From Thermoanaerobaculales bacterium (GTDB lineage: Bacteria; Acidobacteriota; Thermoanaerobaculia; Thermoanaerobaculales; Sulfomarinibacteraceae), in assembly GCA_035358815.1 (NCBI GenBank), contig DAOPQC010000006.1:118456-182455 (forward strand): a stretch of 64,000 bases of DNA. The letters run 5' to 3'. The position numbers and the translations under genes are program-made. How positions within the stretch are numbered: position 1 is the first letter of the stretch; the number at the start of each line of letters is the position of its first letter. The notes under the pieces are model-generated. The model was not told where the DNA came from. It made no database searches and saw only the letters and a program-made list of their open reading frames with translations. Of the stretch, positions 1-7,629 are shown one piece after another.

Positions 1-32
1 GTGGCTCGTCGTGTCACCGCTCCACCTCCCTG

Positions 33-1280
33 TCAGGCGGCCGCGGGCCGGCTTCCGGCCGTCCGCGCCGCGATCTCCTCGGCGATCTCGCAGGCGTCGC
101 TGCCGACGCCGTCGATGTAGGTGGACTTGCGGCGGCGCAGCAGGCTCAGCCCCAGCACGTAGAGCCCGGGCGCCGGCGTGATGCCGCCGCGGTGGACGAT
201 CTCCCCCCGGCGGTCGAGCACGGGCACCTTCAGCCAGGGGTAGCTGCGGCCGAAGCCGGTTGCCCAGACCACCGTCTTGATGCCCTCATCGGCAAGGTCG
301 AGGGCGGTCGGCGCCGGGCCGGGGCGGACCGGGACCAGCGGAGGCGCCTCGGGCAGGATGCGGTCGAGCCCGGCGTCCGTGATGAACCCGTCGATGCGCG
401 CGAGCAGCTGGGCGAGCTTGAAGTCCGCAGCCGCGGTCGTCGCGGCGAGGTCGTCGGCGAAGCGCACGGCGTTGCCGCGGGCGGTGACCGCGCGCCCGAC
501 CAGGCGAACGCCCCGCTCGCGGAGGATCGCGAGGTCGAGCGAGCCGTGGTCGGGGCGCCCCACGAGCTGGAGCGAGGGCTGGCCGCGCGACGTCTCGACG
601 CTGAGCACGTCGTCGACCGTCTCGTCGAGGATGCCGACGGTGTCGAGCCACCACATGATGTCGCGGCCGCGGTGGAGCCTCGGCAGGCGCGTGTGCCGGC
701 CGACCGCCAACGTGACCGGCCGTCCCGACCGCTGGATCTCGTCGGCGAGCTGAATGCCGCTGGCCGAGGCGCCGACCACCAGCACGCCCCCGTCGGCGAG
801 CTGGCCAGGATGACGGTAGGTGGTCGGGTCGAGCTGGAGGATGCTCCCGTCGAGCTCGCGGCCGAAGGTAGGCACTCTCGGCCAGCCGCAGTGGCCGGTG
901 GCCACCACCACGTTGGGCGCCGTCCAGTCTCCGCGATCGGTGGCGACCCGGTAGCCGCGGCCACCCGCCTCCACCGCCAGGACGGTGGTCTCGGCCTCGA
1001 CCGGTGCCACGAACGACCGCGCGTAACCTTCGAGGAAGCCCACCAGCTCGGTCACGGTCATGTAGCCGTCGGGGTCGGCGCCCCGGTAGCCCCACCCCGG
1101 CAGGCGGGTCTGCCAGTTCGGGGTGAGCAGGCGCAGCGAATCCCAGCGCTCGGACCGCCAGCGTTCGGCGACCCGTCCCCGCTCGAGGACGACGTGATCG
1201 ACGCCGTGGTCGCCGAGGCAGCGGCTCATCGCCAGCCCGGCCTGGCCGCCCCCGATGACGATCGCGCTGGTGCGCTTCAT
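33..1280 (-). CDS. Flavin-containing monooxygenase-like FAD/NAD(P) oxidoreductase
   Basis: A 415-residue soluble flavoprotein. The FAD-binding Rossmann motif GGGQAG is at residues 9-14. A second dinucleotide-binding motif, GASASG, lies near residue 170, and the 'WATGF' strand typical of flavin monooxygenases/thioredoxin-reductase-fold enzymes is near the C-terminus. Family members (YhhP/CzcO-like and flavin-containing monooxygenases) oxidise small substrates with NADPH and O2; the substrate here cannot be read from sequence. The ATG at 1280 is chosen because the Rossmann fold starts directly after it and a TGGAGG ribosome binding site precedes it. The open frame extends upstream, but that part is shadow coding over the OsmC gene. 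It lies about 75 bp downstream of the OsmC gene on the same strand, so the two may be cotranscribed. Confidence 0.85.
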   Translation of the reverse strand: MKRTSAIVIGGGQAGLAMSRCLGDHGVDHVVLERGRVAERWRSERWDSLRLLTPNWQTRLPGWGYRGADPDGYMTVTELVGFLEGYARSFVAPVEAETTVLAVEAGGRGYRVATDRGDWTAPNVVVATGHCGWPRVPTFGRELDGSILQLDPTTYRHPGQLADGGVLVVGASASGIQLADEIQRSGRPVTLAVGRHTRLPRLHRGRDIMWWLDTVGILDETVDDVLSVETSRGQPSLQLVGRPDHGSLDLAILRERGVRLVGRAVTARGNAVRFADDLAATTAAADFKLAQLLARIDGFITDAGLDRILPEAPPLVPVRPGPAPTALDLADEGIKTVVWATGFGRSYPWLKVPVLDRRGEIVHRGGITPAPGLYVLGLSLLRRRKSTYIDGVGSDACEIAEEIAARTAGSRPAAA

Positions 1281-1354
1281 GGTCTCGAGCCTCCACGCGA
1301 GCCCTGCGGGCGGCCGGCCCGCCGCTGGGACCGGCCACCCTCGCCCGCCGTTCG

Positions 1355-1936
1355 TCAGGCAGCCTCGACCATCACGTCGACCGGGACGCCGTTCGTGAGG
1401 ACGTCGAACACCGCCGACCGGCGCTGCGACTGCTCGACGATCTCGCGCAGCTTGTCGGCCGGCGCGTCGCCCTTGATCCGGAAGCTCACCCGGATCCCCT
1501 GATAGCCGTTGCGGACCTCGTCCGAGATCCCGAGGATGCCGCGCAGGTCGATGTCGCCCTCGACCGTCGACTCGACCTCGCTGAGCTTCACCCCGCGCGC
1601 GGCTGCGATGTTGCCGATGCCGGCGGTGAGGCAGGCGGCGAGGCCGTGGAGCAGGAACTCCACCGGTGCCGGGCCCTGGTCGGTGCCGACCAGCACCTCG
1701 GGGTGGTCGGCGTCGAACTGGAAGTCGCCGCCGTGCGTGTGCTGCGCGCCCGCCCCGTCGAAGGCCTCGATCCTGGTGCGGCTGTGGGTGCCCCGGATCC
1801 AACGGTTGGTCGCCCGGAACCGGAACTTCGCGAGGTCCGGCTGGCCCTTGACCGCGTTGATGGTGGCGAACAGGGTCGGCGTGTCGACCCCATTCAGCCG
1901 GACCGGCTCGCGCTTGTTGGCCATGCTCTGACTCAT
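1355..1936 (-). CDS. OsmC family protein
   Basis: 193 residues with the OsmC/Ohr architecture: an N-terminal beta layer, the central helix 'HGLAACLTAG' carrying the conserved cysteine, and a C-terminal 'VFDVLTNGVPV' strand. OsmC proteins reduce organic hydroperoxides with a pair of cysteines. Here only the first is present; the second position reads 'QRRSAVFD' with serine in place of cysteine. Classical two-cysteine thiol peroxidase chemistry is therefore doubtful, and a ligand-binding or other thiol role is possible. The start has a good AAAGGAGAG site upstream. A second ATG four codons in is an alternative. It sits upstream of the flavin oxidoreductase on the same strand, which would fit a redox-stress unit. 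Confidence 0.85.
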   Translation of the reverse strand: MSQSMANKREPVRLNGVDTPTLFATINAVKGQPDLAKFRFRATNRWIRGTHSRTRIEAFDGAGAQHTHGGDFQFDADHPEVLVGTDQGPAPVEFLLHGLAACLTAGIGNIAAARGVKLSEVESTVEGDIDLRGILGISDEVRNGYQGIRVSFRIKGDAPADKLREIVEQSQRRSAVFDVLTNGVPVDVMVEAA

Positions 1937-2081
1937 CGTGCTCTCCTTTCGGCTGGTGACCCAGCTCGGCTCTCACCAGCAGCTACGAAATCCGGCGGCG
2001 GCGCCCGCCATCCTTGCCCACTCGCCGGGCCGGCGGCGGTTTGGTGGGAAGGTCGAGGGCGGCGATTCGGCGAATGGCAGC

Positions 2082-2087
2082 TATCAT
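2082..2087 (+). promoter_or_regulatory. TANNNT box (TATCAT), near-leaderless start
   Basis: TATCAT ends 8 nt before the ATG at 2096 and no Shine-Dalgarno sequence intervenes. The spacing places the predicted transcript start at or within 2 nt of the start codon. No -35 is recognisable. Confidence 0.4.
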
Positions 2088-2095
2088 GGTCCGCG

Positions 2096-3238
2096 ATGCG
2101 GAGGGCCCTGCTCGCAGTCCTCGTCCTGGCCGCGGTCACGCTGCTGGCGCTGGGAGCCGCGCTGAGGCTGCGCTACGGGGGCGGCCGTGGCTATCCCGAC
2201 CTGACCACGCCGCCGCTGCTCGACGAGGCCGCGCTCGAGATCGTGGTCGACTTCCCCGAGCCGATCGGCAACGTCGCGGTCAGCGACGACGGCCGGGTGT
2301 TCTTCACCGTCCACCCCGAGTCGCGCCCGCAGGGGCACCGGCTCCTGGAGTGGACCGCCGACGGTGCTCGGCCCTTCCCGAGCGCCGGCGCACAGCGCGA
2401 GCTGCTCGACACCCCGCTCGGCGTCACGATCGATCGCTCGGGACGGCTGTGGACCATCGACCATGGCCGCCACGGCTTCCGCCAGCCGCGCCTGCTCGCC
2501 TTCGACCTGGCGACCGGGCGCCTGGTGCACGACCACCTCTTCCGGCGCACGGTCGCGCCGCGAGGGTCCTTCCTCCAGGATCTCCGGGTGGACCCGTCGG
2601 GCGGCAACGTCTTCATCGCCGACCTCAGCTTCTGGCGCCGCAGCCCGGCGCTGGTCGTGTACGACGTCGCCGCGGGGCGGGCGCGGCGGGTGCTCGAGCG
2701 CCACCCGGCGGTCATGCCCCAGGACTGGTTGATCACGACGCCCGCCAGGCGGATGGTCTTCTTCGGCGGGCTGGCCGCGCTCAAGCCGGGCGTCGACGGC
2801 ATCGCCGTCGATCCCGCGGGCGAGTGGCTCTACTTCGGCGCGATGGCCCACGACGGGCTCTTCAGGGTCCCGGCCCGAGACCTCCGCGAGCCCGCCCTCA
2901 GCCCGCGAGTGCTGGCGCAGCGGGTCGAGCGGGTCAGCGACAAGCCGCTCAGCGACGGCCTGGCCACCGACTCCGAGGGCCGGGTCTACATCACCGACGT
3001 CGAGCACGGGGCGGTGATGCGGGTCGGAGCCGACGGCGTGCTGCAGACCGTCATCCGCTCGAGCCGGATCCGCTGGGCGGACGCGCTCTGCTTTGGCCCC
3101 GATGGCCGGCTCTATCTGGCCGACAGCGCGCTGCCGGACGTCATGCTGCGCTCTCGGCGGCACATCCGCGACGCCGGGCCGTATCACGTGTACAGGTTCC
3201 GGCCCCCGCCCGACCAGGGGATAGGATCTAGGATCTAG
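2096..3238 (+). CDS. Yellow/major royal jelly protein-like beta-propeller
   Basis: 380 residues. A hydrophobic N-terminal helix (residues 5-21) acts as a signal anchor, followed by a six-bladed propeller. Blade signatures match the yellow/MRJP family seen in bacteria: 'LQDLRVDPSGGNVFIADL', 'GVDGIAVDPAGEWLYFGA', 'LSDGLATDSEGRVYITD' and 'WADALCFGPDGRLYLADS'. Members bind small ligands, and some are described as dopachrome-converting. The ligand here is unknown; an SMP-30/gluconolactonase assignment is the nearest alternative. The protein is predicted periplasmic or membrane-tethered. The start is taken at 2096 because it opens the hydrophobic segment; a preceding TATCAT box suggests a near-leaderless mRNA. 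The last residues (GIGSRI) and the stop codon are encoded by the intergenic 'ggatctagg' repeat, so the C-terminus seems to have been replaced or trimmed by repeat insertion. Confidence 0.75.
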   Translation: MRRALLAVLVLAAVTLLALGAALRLRYGGGRGYPDLTTPPLLDEAALEIVVDFPEPIGNVAVSDDGRVFFTVHPESRPQGHRLLEWTADGARPFPSAGAQRELLDTPLGVTIDRSGRLWTIDHGRHGFRQPRLLAFDLATGRLVHDHLFRRTVAPRGSFLQDLRVDPSGGNVFIADLSFWRRSPALVVYDVAAGRARRVLERHPAVMPQDWLITTPARRMVFFGGLAALKPGVDGIAVDPAGEWLYFGAMAHDGLFRVPARDLREPALSPRVLAQRVERVSDKPLSDGLATDSEGRVYITDVEHGAVMRVGADGVLQTVIRSSRIRWADALCFGPDGRLYLADSALPDVMLRSRRHIRDAGPYHVYRFRPPPDQGIGSRI

Positions 3239-3452
3239 GATCTAGAATCTGGGGGATAGGGAAGAGGGGCCCGTTCCCGTTCCCGCCCCAGTGTCCCTTC
3301 CCTCGCGTTCCCGATCCCGTTCCCGTACCCGGACGTGGTCCGGGACGGCCCGCCACGGACGCTCTCCATCCCCGCCTGCGAGGTCGCCGCGGCACTTCTG
3401 AGTTCACTTCGGGAACGGGTACGGGGACGGGCACGGGAACGAAAGGGACAGC
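3217..3452. repeat. Repeat island 1: 'ggatctagg' units and opposed ttcccg/cgggaa arrays
   Basis: It begins with three or four copies of GGATCTA(G) and a GGGGATAGGG unit (3217-3261). A C-rich array of CCCGTT-type hexamers follows (about 3270-3336). After a spacer of about 75 bp comes a G-rich array of CGGGAA/CGGGTA/CGGGGA/CGGGCA units (about 3410-3450). The two arrays are inverse complements and could fold into an imperfect long hairpin. The stop codon of the preceding gene lies inside the first module. Confidence 0.8.
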
Positions 3453-3528
3453 GCGCTGACTCGATGCGCGGGCGTAGTCTTCGTCCTTCCTTCCCTTCTC
3501 TCGCATTGCGCCCCACCCGATTCCGCGC

Positions 3529-3534
3529 TAGGGT
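3529..3534 (+). promoter_or_regulatory. TANNNT box (TAGGGT) for the FKBP gene
   Basis: TAGGGT lies 7 nt before the ATG at 3542 with no ribosome binding site between. This is the leaderless arrangement seen at several other genes in the window, although the internal bases are a poor -10. Confidence 0.3.
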
Positions 3535-3541
3535 GGCCGGC

Positions 3542-4357
3542 ATGAATACGACACGCCTTCTCATCGCTTTCGCCGTCATCGCGTTCGCCACCTGCGCCGC
3601 CGCCCAGGACATCGCTGCGCCGGCCGACGTCGCCAAGCCGCCGGAGGACGCGGCCTGCACGCCGAGCGGGCTGTGCTCCAAGGTCCTGACCGCCGGAACG
3701 GGCACCGAGCACCCCGACGCCTGGGACAAGGTCACCGTCCACTACAGCGGCTGGACCACCGACGGGACGATGTTCGACTCGTCGGTCAAGCGCGGCCAGC
3801 CCGCGACCTTCCCGCTCAACCGGGTGATCCCGGGCTGGACCGAGGGCGTCCGTCTCATGGTCACCGGCGAGCAGCGCCGGCTCTGGATCCCGGTCGAGCT
3901 CGCCTACAACAACATGCCCGGCCGGCCGGCTGGCATGCTGGTCTTCGACGTCGAGCTGATCTCGATCGAGAACCAGCCGGAGCCGCCGCCCCCGCCGGCA
4001 GCGCCCGCCGACGTGGCGGCACCGCCCGCCGACGCCGTAAAGACCGCGAGCGGCCTCGCCACGAAGGTGCTCAAGCCCGGCACCGGCACTGACCACCCGA
4101 CCGCGAGCTCGACGGTGACCGTCCACTACAGCGGCTGGACAACCGACGGCAAGCTCTTCGACTCGTCGGTGGTGCGCGGCCAGCCTGCGACCTTTCCCCT
4201 CAACCGGGTGATCGCGGGCTGGACCGAGGGCCTGCAGCTGATGGTGGTCGGCGAGCAGCGTCGGCTGTGGATTCCCGAGGCGCTCGCCTACAAGGGCGCC
4301 GAGGGAGCCCCGAAGGGCATGCTGGTCTTCGACGTCGAGCTGATCGCCATCAAGTAG
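3542..4357 (+). CDS. Secreted tandem FKBP-type peptidyl-prolyl isomerase
   Basis: 271 residues: a signal peptide (about 1-21, ending CAAAQD) followed by two complete FKBP domains (about 25-140 and 165-271), separated by a proline/alanine linker. Each domain carries 'VTVHYSGWTTDG', 'FDSSV.RGQPATFPLNRVI', 'GWTEG..LMV.GEQRRLWIP' and 'GMLVFDVELI'. These hold the usual FKBP active-site residues (Tyr, Phe-Asp, Val-Ile, Trp, terminal Phe). The domains are very alike, also at DNA level, which points to a fairly recent in-gene duplication. Function: proline isomerisation/folding of exported proteins in the periplasm. It converges with the ferredoxin-like gene, and the two coding ends overlap by 8 bp. 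Confidence 0.92.
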   Translation: MNTTRLLIAFAVIAFATCAAAQDIAAPADVAKPPEDAACTPSGLCSKVLTAGTGTEHPDAWDKVTVHYSGWTTDGTMFDSSVKRGQPATFPLNRVIPGWTEGVRLMVTGEQRRLWIPVELAYNNMPGRPAGMLVFDVELISIENQPEPPPPPAAPADVAAPPADAVKTASGLATKVLKPGTGTDHPTASSTVTVHYSGWTTDGKLFDSSVVRGQPATFPLNRVIAGWTEGLQLMVVGEQRRLWIPEALAYKGAEGAPKGMLVFDVELIAIK

Positions 4358-5651
4358 CCGACCGGCTTGACCAGTCCGCGCGCCGGGCGAGCAGCGCCTC
4401 GAGGTAGCGCGACTTGAGCTGCCGGCTGGCGAGCGCCTGCTTGAGCGGCGGCAGGCGCAGGATGGCGCCGAGCACCGCGGCCATCGCCCGGTGGCTGGCC
4501 AGGGTGCGGTTGTCGAACACCAGGTCCTGCAGCATGCCGCGCTCGATCGCCATCACGACCGTGCGGTGGACCGAGTCGACGGGCGTGATGACCCGCTCGG
4601 CGCGCGGCGTGAGCTTGAGGCCGTGCTCCGGGCAGGCCGGCACGCACACCCCGCAGCCAAGGCAGATGTCGGTGTCGAGCCTGGCCAGCTTGCGCTTGGG
4701 GCGCGCCGGGTCGTTGGCGGACACCAGCGTCATCGCCTCGACCGGGCAGGCGTCCACGCACTTGCCGCAGCCGGTGCAGGTCGCCGGGGCCAGCTCGGGG
4801 AGGAAGCTGGTGGTGTGCACCGGGTGGAGGTGGCCGAAGCGGCGCGCCGCGATCATGGCCTCGCAGCAGCAGCCGCAGCAGTTGCAGATGAAGTTGACCC
4901 GCTGGCGGACGTTCTCGCCGAACTGGACCAGGCCTCGCTCCCGCGCCTGATCGAGGAGGTCGAGGCACTCGGCCGCGTCGACCCGGCGCGCCACGCCGTG
5001 CCGGATCAGCGAGTCGGCGGTGTTGTTGAAGGTCATGCAGATGTCGAGCGGCGCGTCGCAGGCCCGGCCGACGTGCTCCATCTTGTGGCGGCAGTAGCAC
5101 AGGCCAACCGCGATGTGCGCGGCCTCGGCCACCACCTGGCTCGCCCGCTCGTGGTCGAGGACGACCAGCGAGCCGTCCGCCGGCAGCGACGGCTCGGACA
5201 CGAACACCCGGCCGAGCTGGGTCTCGCCGCTGGTGAACAGCGCCTTGATGAAGTCCTCCTCGACCGTGATGTACTCGTAGAAAAGCTCGGCGAGCAGCTC
5301 CTGGTCGAGGTCGTCCCGCAGCCGCATCATCGAGAACTCGAAGAACCCGGCCATCGGCGGCGGCAGGACGTAGGTCCGGACGCCGCCGGACTCGATGTCG
5401 AGCAGGATCGCCCGGCCTGCGAGCTCGTCGAGCACCGACTGCGCTTCCCCGAGCGGCAGCTTCCAGGCCCGCGCCGCCTGCCCGGCCGTGAAGGGCTTGA
5501 TCGGAAGCCGCGCCACCAGCGCCGCCTCGCGCTCGGAGAACAGCATCGCGAGGATGCGGAACAGCAGCTCGGAAGGCGGCGCCCCCTGGGGGAAGCGGTT
5601 GAGCCGCTCGACCAGCTCGAGGTAGGCGGAGCGCGTGGTGTGGTGGGCCAT
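4350..5651 (-). CDS. Multi-cluster 4Fe-4S ferredoxin-like protein with N-terminal winged-helix-like region
   Basis: 433 residues. Residues about 1-120 look like a helix-turn-helix/winged-helix segment ('AALVARLPIKPFTAGQAARAW'). A middle domain has scattered cysteines ('GLCYCRHKM', 'RACDAPLDIC') and the dense cluster motif CNCCGCCC. The C-terminal half has a ferredoxin domain with CTGCGKCVDACP and CLGCGVCVPACP, which bind two 4Fe-4S clusters. Similar proteins occur beside oxidoreductases as electron carriers, but no partner is adjacent here. The start at 5651 is preferred over 5684 because a GGGGAGGG site precedes it. TAGAAT on this strand (5683-5688) is a plausible -10. Function beyond electron transfer is not assignable. 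Confidence 0.8.
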   Translation of the reverse strand: MAHHTTRSAYLELVERLNRFPQGAPPSELLFRILAMLFSEREAALVARLPIKPFTAGQAARAWKLPLGEAQSVLDELAGRAILLDIESGGVRTYVLPPPMAGFFEFSMMRLRDDLDQELLAELFYEYITVEEDFIKALFTSGETQLGRVFVSEPSLPADGSLVVLDHERASQVVAEAAHIAVGLCYCRHKMEHVGRACDAPLDICMTFNNTADSLIRHGVARRVDAAECLDLLDQARERGLVQFGENVRQRVNFICNCCGCCCEAMIAARRFGHLHPVHTTSFLPELAPATCTGCGKCVDACPVEAMTLVSANDPARPKRKLARLDTDICLGCGVCVPACPEHGLKLTPRAERVITPVDSVHRTVVMAIERGMLQDLVFDNRTLASHRAMAAVLGAILRLPPLKQALASRQLKSRYLEALLARRADWSSRSAT

Positions 5652-5720
5652 GATCCGTGCGACCCTCCCCGGACTGCGCGCCATTCTAGCCGGGGCAGAG
5701 CGCGCGGACGAGGCTCGGGC

Positions 5721-7481
5721 TCAGGGCACCGATGCCGTCCAGGCGCTGGTGTCGCCCGACTCGAAGCCGTCGCCGAACAGCGCGTCCCCGGCGACGGCGA
5801 AGGTCCCCTCGGCCGCGCTGCCGCCGTTGAAGGCACTGTCGACCGCCCGCACGCTCCAGACGTAGCTGCCGGGCGCGAGGCCGGTCAGCGCCCAGCTCGT
5901 CACCGCGCTGACGTCGCCCGGCTCCGGCGGGCGCTCGGCGCTCATTGCAGAGCCCCCGACCAGGCGCAGATCGAGGTCGTACGTGATGGACTCCGGAGGC
6001 GTGGAGTCGTCGTCCGCAGGGCTCCACGACAGCGCGACGACGCCACCATCGCCGGGCACCGCCGTGAGACCGGTCGGTACCGTCGGCGCGAGGTTCTCGG
6101 TGCCCGCCTCGTTCCGGTAGAGGTGCATCCGGGCCTCGACCAGGCCGTTGCCGCCGGGGACGTAGTAGGCGCCGGCGACCAGGTAGTCGAGGTCGCCGTC
6201 GCCGTCGAGGTCGAGCCAGGTGAAGGTCCCGCCGCGCCCGATCGACGAGATCGGCGCGGGCAGGTTCACGCCGAGCGCGCTGAAGGCCCCGCCGTCGTTG
6301 CTCCAGATGTCCGACTTGCCTTCGATGTCGACGGCGCCGACGAAGTTGCCGGTGATCAGGAGGTCGACGTCGCCGTCGGAGTCGTAGTCGGCCCAGGTCG
6401 CGGCGTGGAGGTCGAGCCAGTCGGCATTGGGGGCATTGATGAGCGACGTCTCGGTGTAGCTCCCGCCGTCGTTGCGGTAGATGCGGAGGACCGTGTCGTA
6501 GGTCCCGCCCGCCTCCTGGATGTTCCCGGCCACCAGGATGTCGAGGTCGCCATCCCCGTCGTGGTCACCCCAGTCGGCGAGGCCGTACTCGACCCGGATC
6601 GCGAGCAGGTCGCTCCCCGTGAAGGTCCCGCCGTCGTTGCCGTAGCGGCGCACGAAACCGGTCTCGAGGTAGGGATCCACGTTGACCAGGAAGAGATCGA
6701 GGTCGCCGTCGGCGTCGTCATCGGCCCAGGCGCTCTGCGCGTGGACGGTCGGATCGATGGTCGCGGAGGTGTCCGTGAACAGCCAACTGCCGCCGCTCGC
6801 CCCCTCGTTCCGCATCAGCACCGTCCGCATGGAGGAGGTGTCGGGGTCGAACACCGACGGGATCAGCAGATCCTGGTCGCCATCGTTGTCCGCGTCGGCC
6901 CAGGTGAGCGATCGCAGGTCGTAGGCGCCGGTGTAGGACGAGTCCTCCCAGTAGCCCGGCAGCACGCCGTCGAGCTGGGTCAGCACCCCGGCGTCGTTGC
7001 GGTAGACGACCGTCGCCCCGTCCGAGCCGACCGCGAGGTCGTAGTCGGCGTCACCGTCGAAATCGGCCCACGCGAGGTCAGAAGCCCCAGCGGACAGCGA
7101 TCCCAGCGGCAGGAGCTGGTGGGAGAACAGCCAGACGCCGCCCGGATCGGGACCGTCGTTGATGAAGAGCACCAGGCGATCCTCGGCGCTCACGTTGTAG
7201 ACGACGTAGAAGCCGATCACGGCGAGGTCGAGGTCGCCGTCGCCATCGACGTCGGCCGGCGCCACGGCGTTGACCCAGAAATCCTCCTCCGGGGGCGTGA
7301 CGAAGTAGGGGTCCGCCGCCGGAGTGACCTCGAGAAACGAGGTCTGCGCGGACGCGGACGAGGCAGCTCCGAGCAGGAGTGAGAGCACGACCAGAGGGCG
7401 CCGCGCTCGCCGCAACCTCGACAACCACGCCGACAGGCCTCGTCCATCGAAACCAGACGTTTTCGATCGCGCGTCGCTCAT
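5721..7481 (-). CDS. Secreted FG-GAP/VCBS-repeat protein with Fn3 domain and C-terminal DGFESGD motif
   Basis: 586 residues. The signal peptide ends near 'SSASAQT' (after a long basic N-region). At least seven FG-GAP/VCBS repeats follow, each with a calcium-loop-like core such as DVDGDGDLDLAV, DADNDGDQDLLI, DHDGDGDLDILV or DYDSDGDVDLLI. They should form a seven-bladed calcium-binding propeller. A fibronectin type III domain then lies around residues 465-560, and the chain ends with 'FGDGFESGDTSAWTASVP'. That ending recurs in the protease at 28160-30712, so it is probably a sorting or surface-attachment tag. The start is at 7481, with GGGAGG seven bases upstream. Extracellular adhesion or binding is likely; the ligand is unknown. 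Confidence 0.85.
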   Translation of the reverse strand: MSDARSKTSGFDGRGLSAWLSRLRRARRPLVVLSLLLGAASSASAQTSFLEVTPAADPYFVTPPEEDFWVNAVAPADVDGDGDLDLAVIGFYVVYNVSAEDRLVLFINDGPDPGGVWLFSHQLLPLGSLSAGASDLAWADFDGDADYDLAVGSDGATVVYRNDAGVLTQLDGVLPGYWEDSSYTGAYDLRSLTWADADNDGDQDLLIPSVFDPDTSSMRTVLMRNEGASGGSWLFTDTSATIDPTVHAQSAWADDDADGDLDLFLVNVDPYLETGFVRRYGNDGGTFTGSDLLAIRVEYGLADWGDHDGDGDLDILVAGNIQEAGGTYDTVLRIYRNDGGSYTETSLINAPNADWLDLHAATWADYDSDGDVDLLITGNFVGAVDIEGKSDIWSNDGGAFSALGVNLPAPISSIGRGGTFTWLDLDGDGDLDYLVAGAYYVPGGNGLVEARMHLYRNEAGTENLAPTVPTGLTAVPGDGGVVALSWSPADDDSTPPESITYDLDLRLVGGSAMSAERPPEPGDVSAVTSWALTGLAPGSYVWSVRAVDSAFNGGSAAEGTFAVAGDALFGDGFESGDTSAWTASVP

Positions 7482-7587
7482 GCTCGGACCTCCCGCTGGA
7501 GTCATCGCCGGCCGCCTTGTGAGAGAAACGCGCGATGCGCGACGTTCATGCCCGGGCTGCCCGCGGTCTTCCCCAACGGCGGGGTCG

Positions 7588-7593
7588 TATACT
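7588..7593 (+). promoter_or_regulatory. -10 box TATACT for the Ntn-hydrolase gene
   Basis: TATACT is 36 nt before the ATG at 7630 and leaves a short leader containing a GGAGG-type site. No convincing -35 is seen. Confidence 0.4.
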
Positions 7594-7629
7594 GACCGCC
7601 CCGCCGAGCTGGGCGCCGGAGGTGCGAGC

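Noticed and set aside
4491..7382. 963-residue open frame on the plus strand
   Set aside because: Antisense to the Fe-S protein and FG-GAP genes; low-complexity Arg/Val/Asp-rich translation typical of shadow frames in GC-rich DNA.
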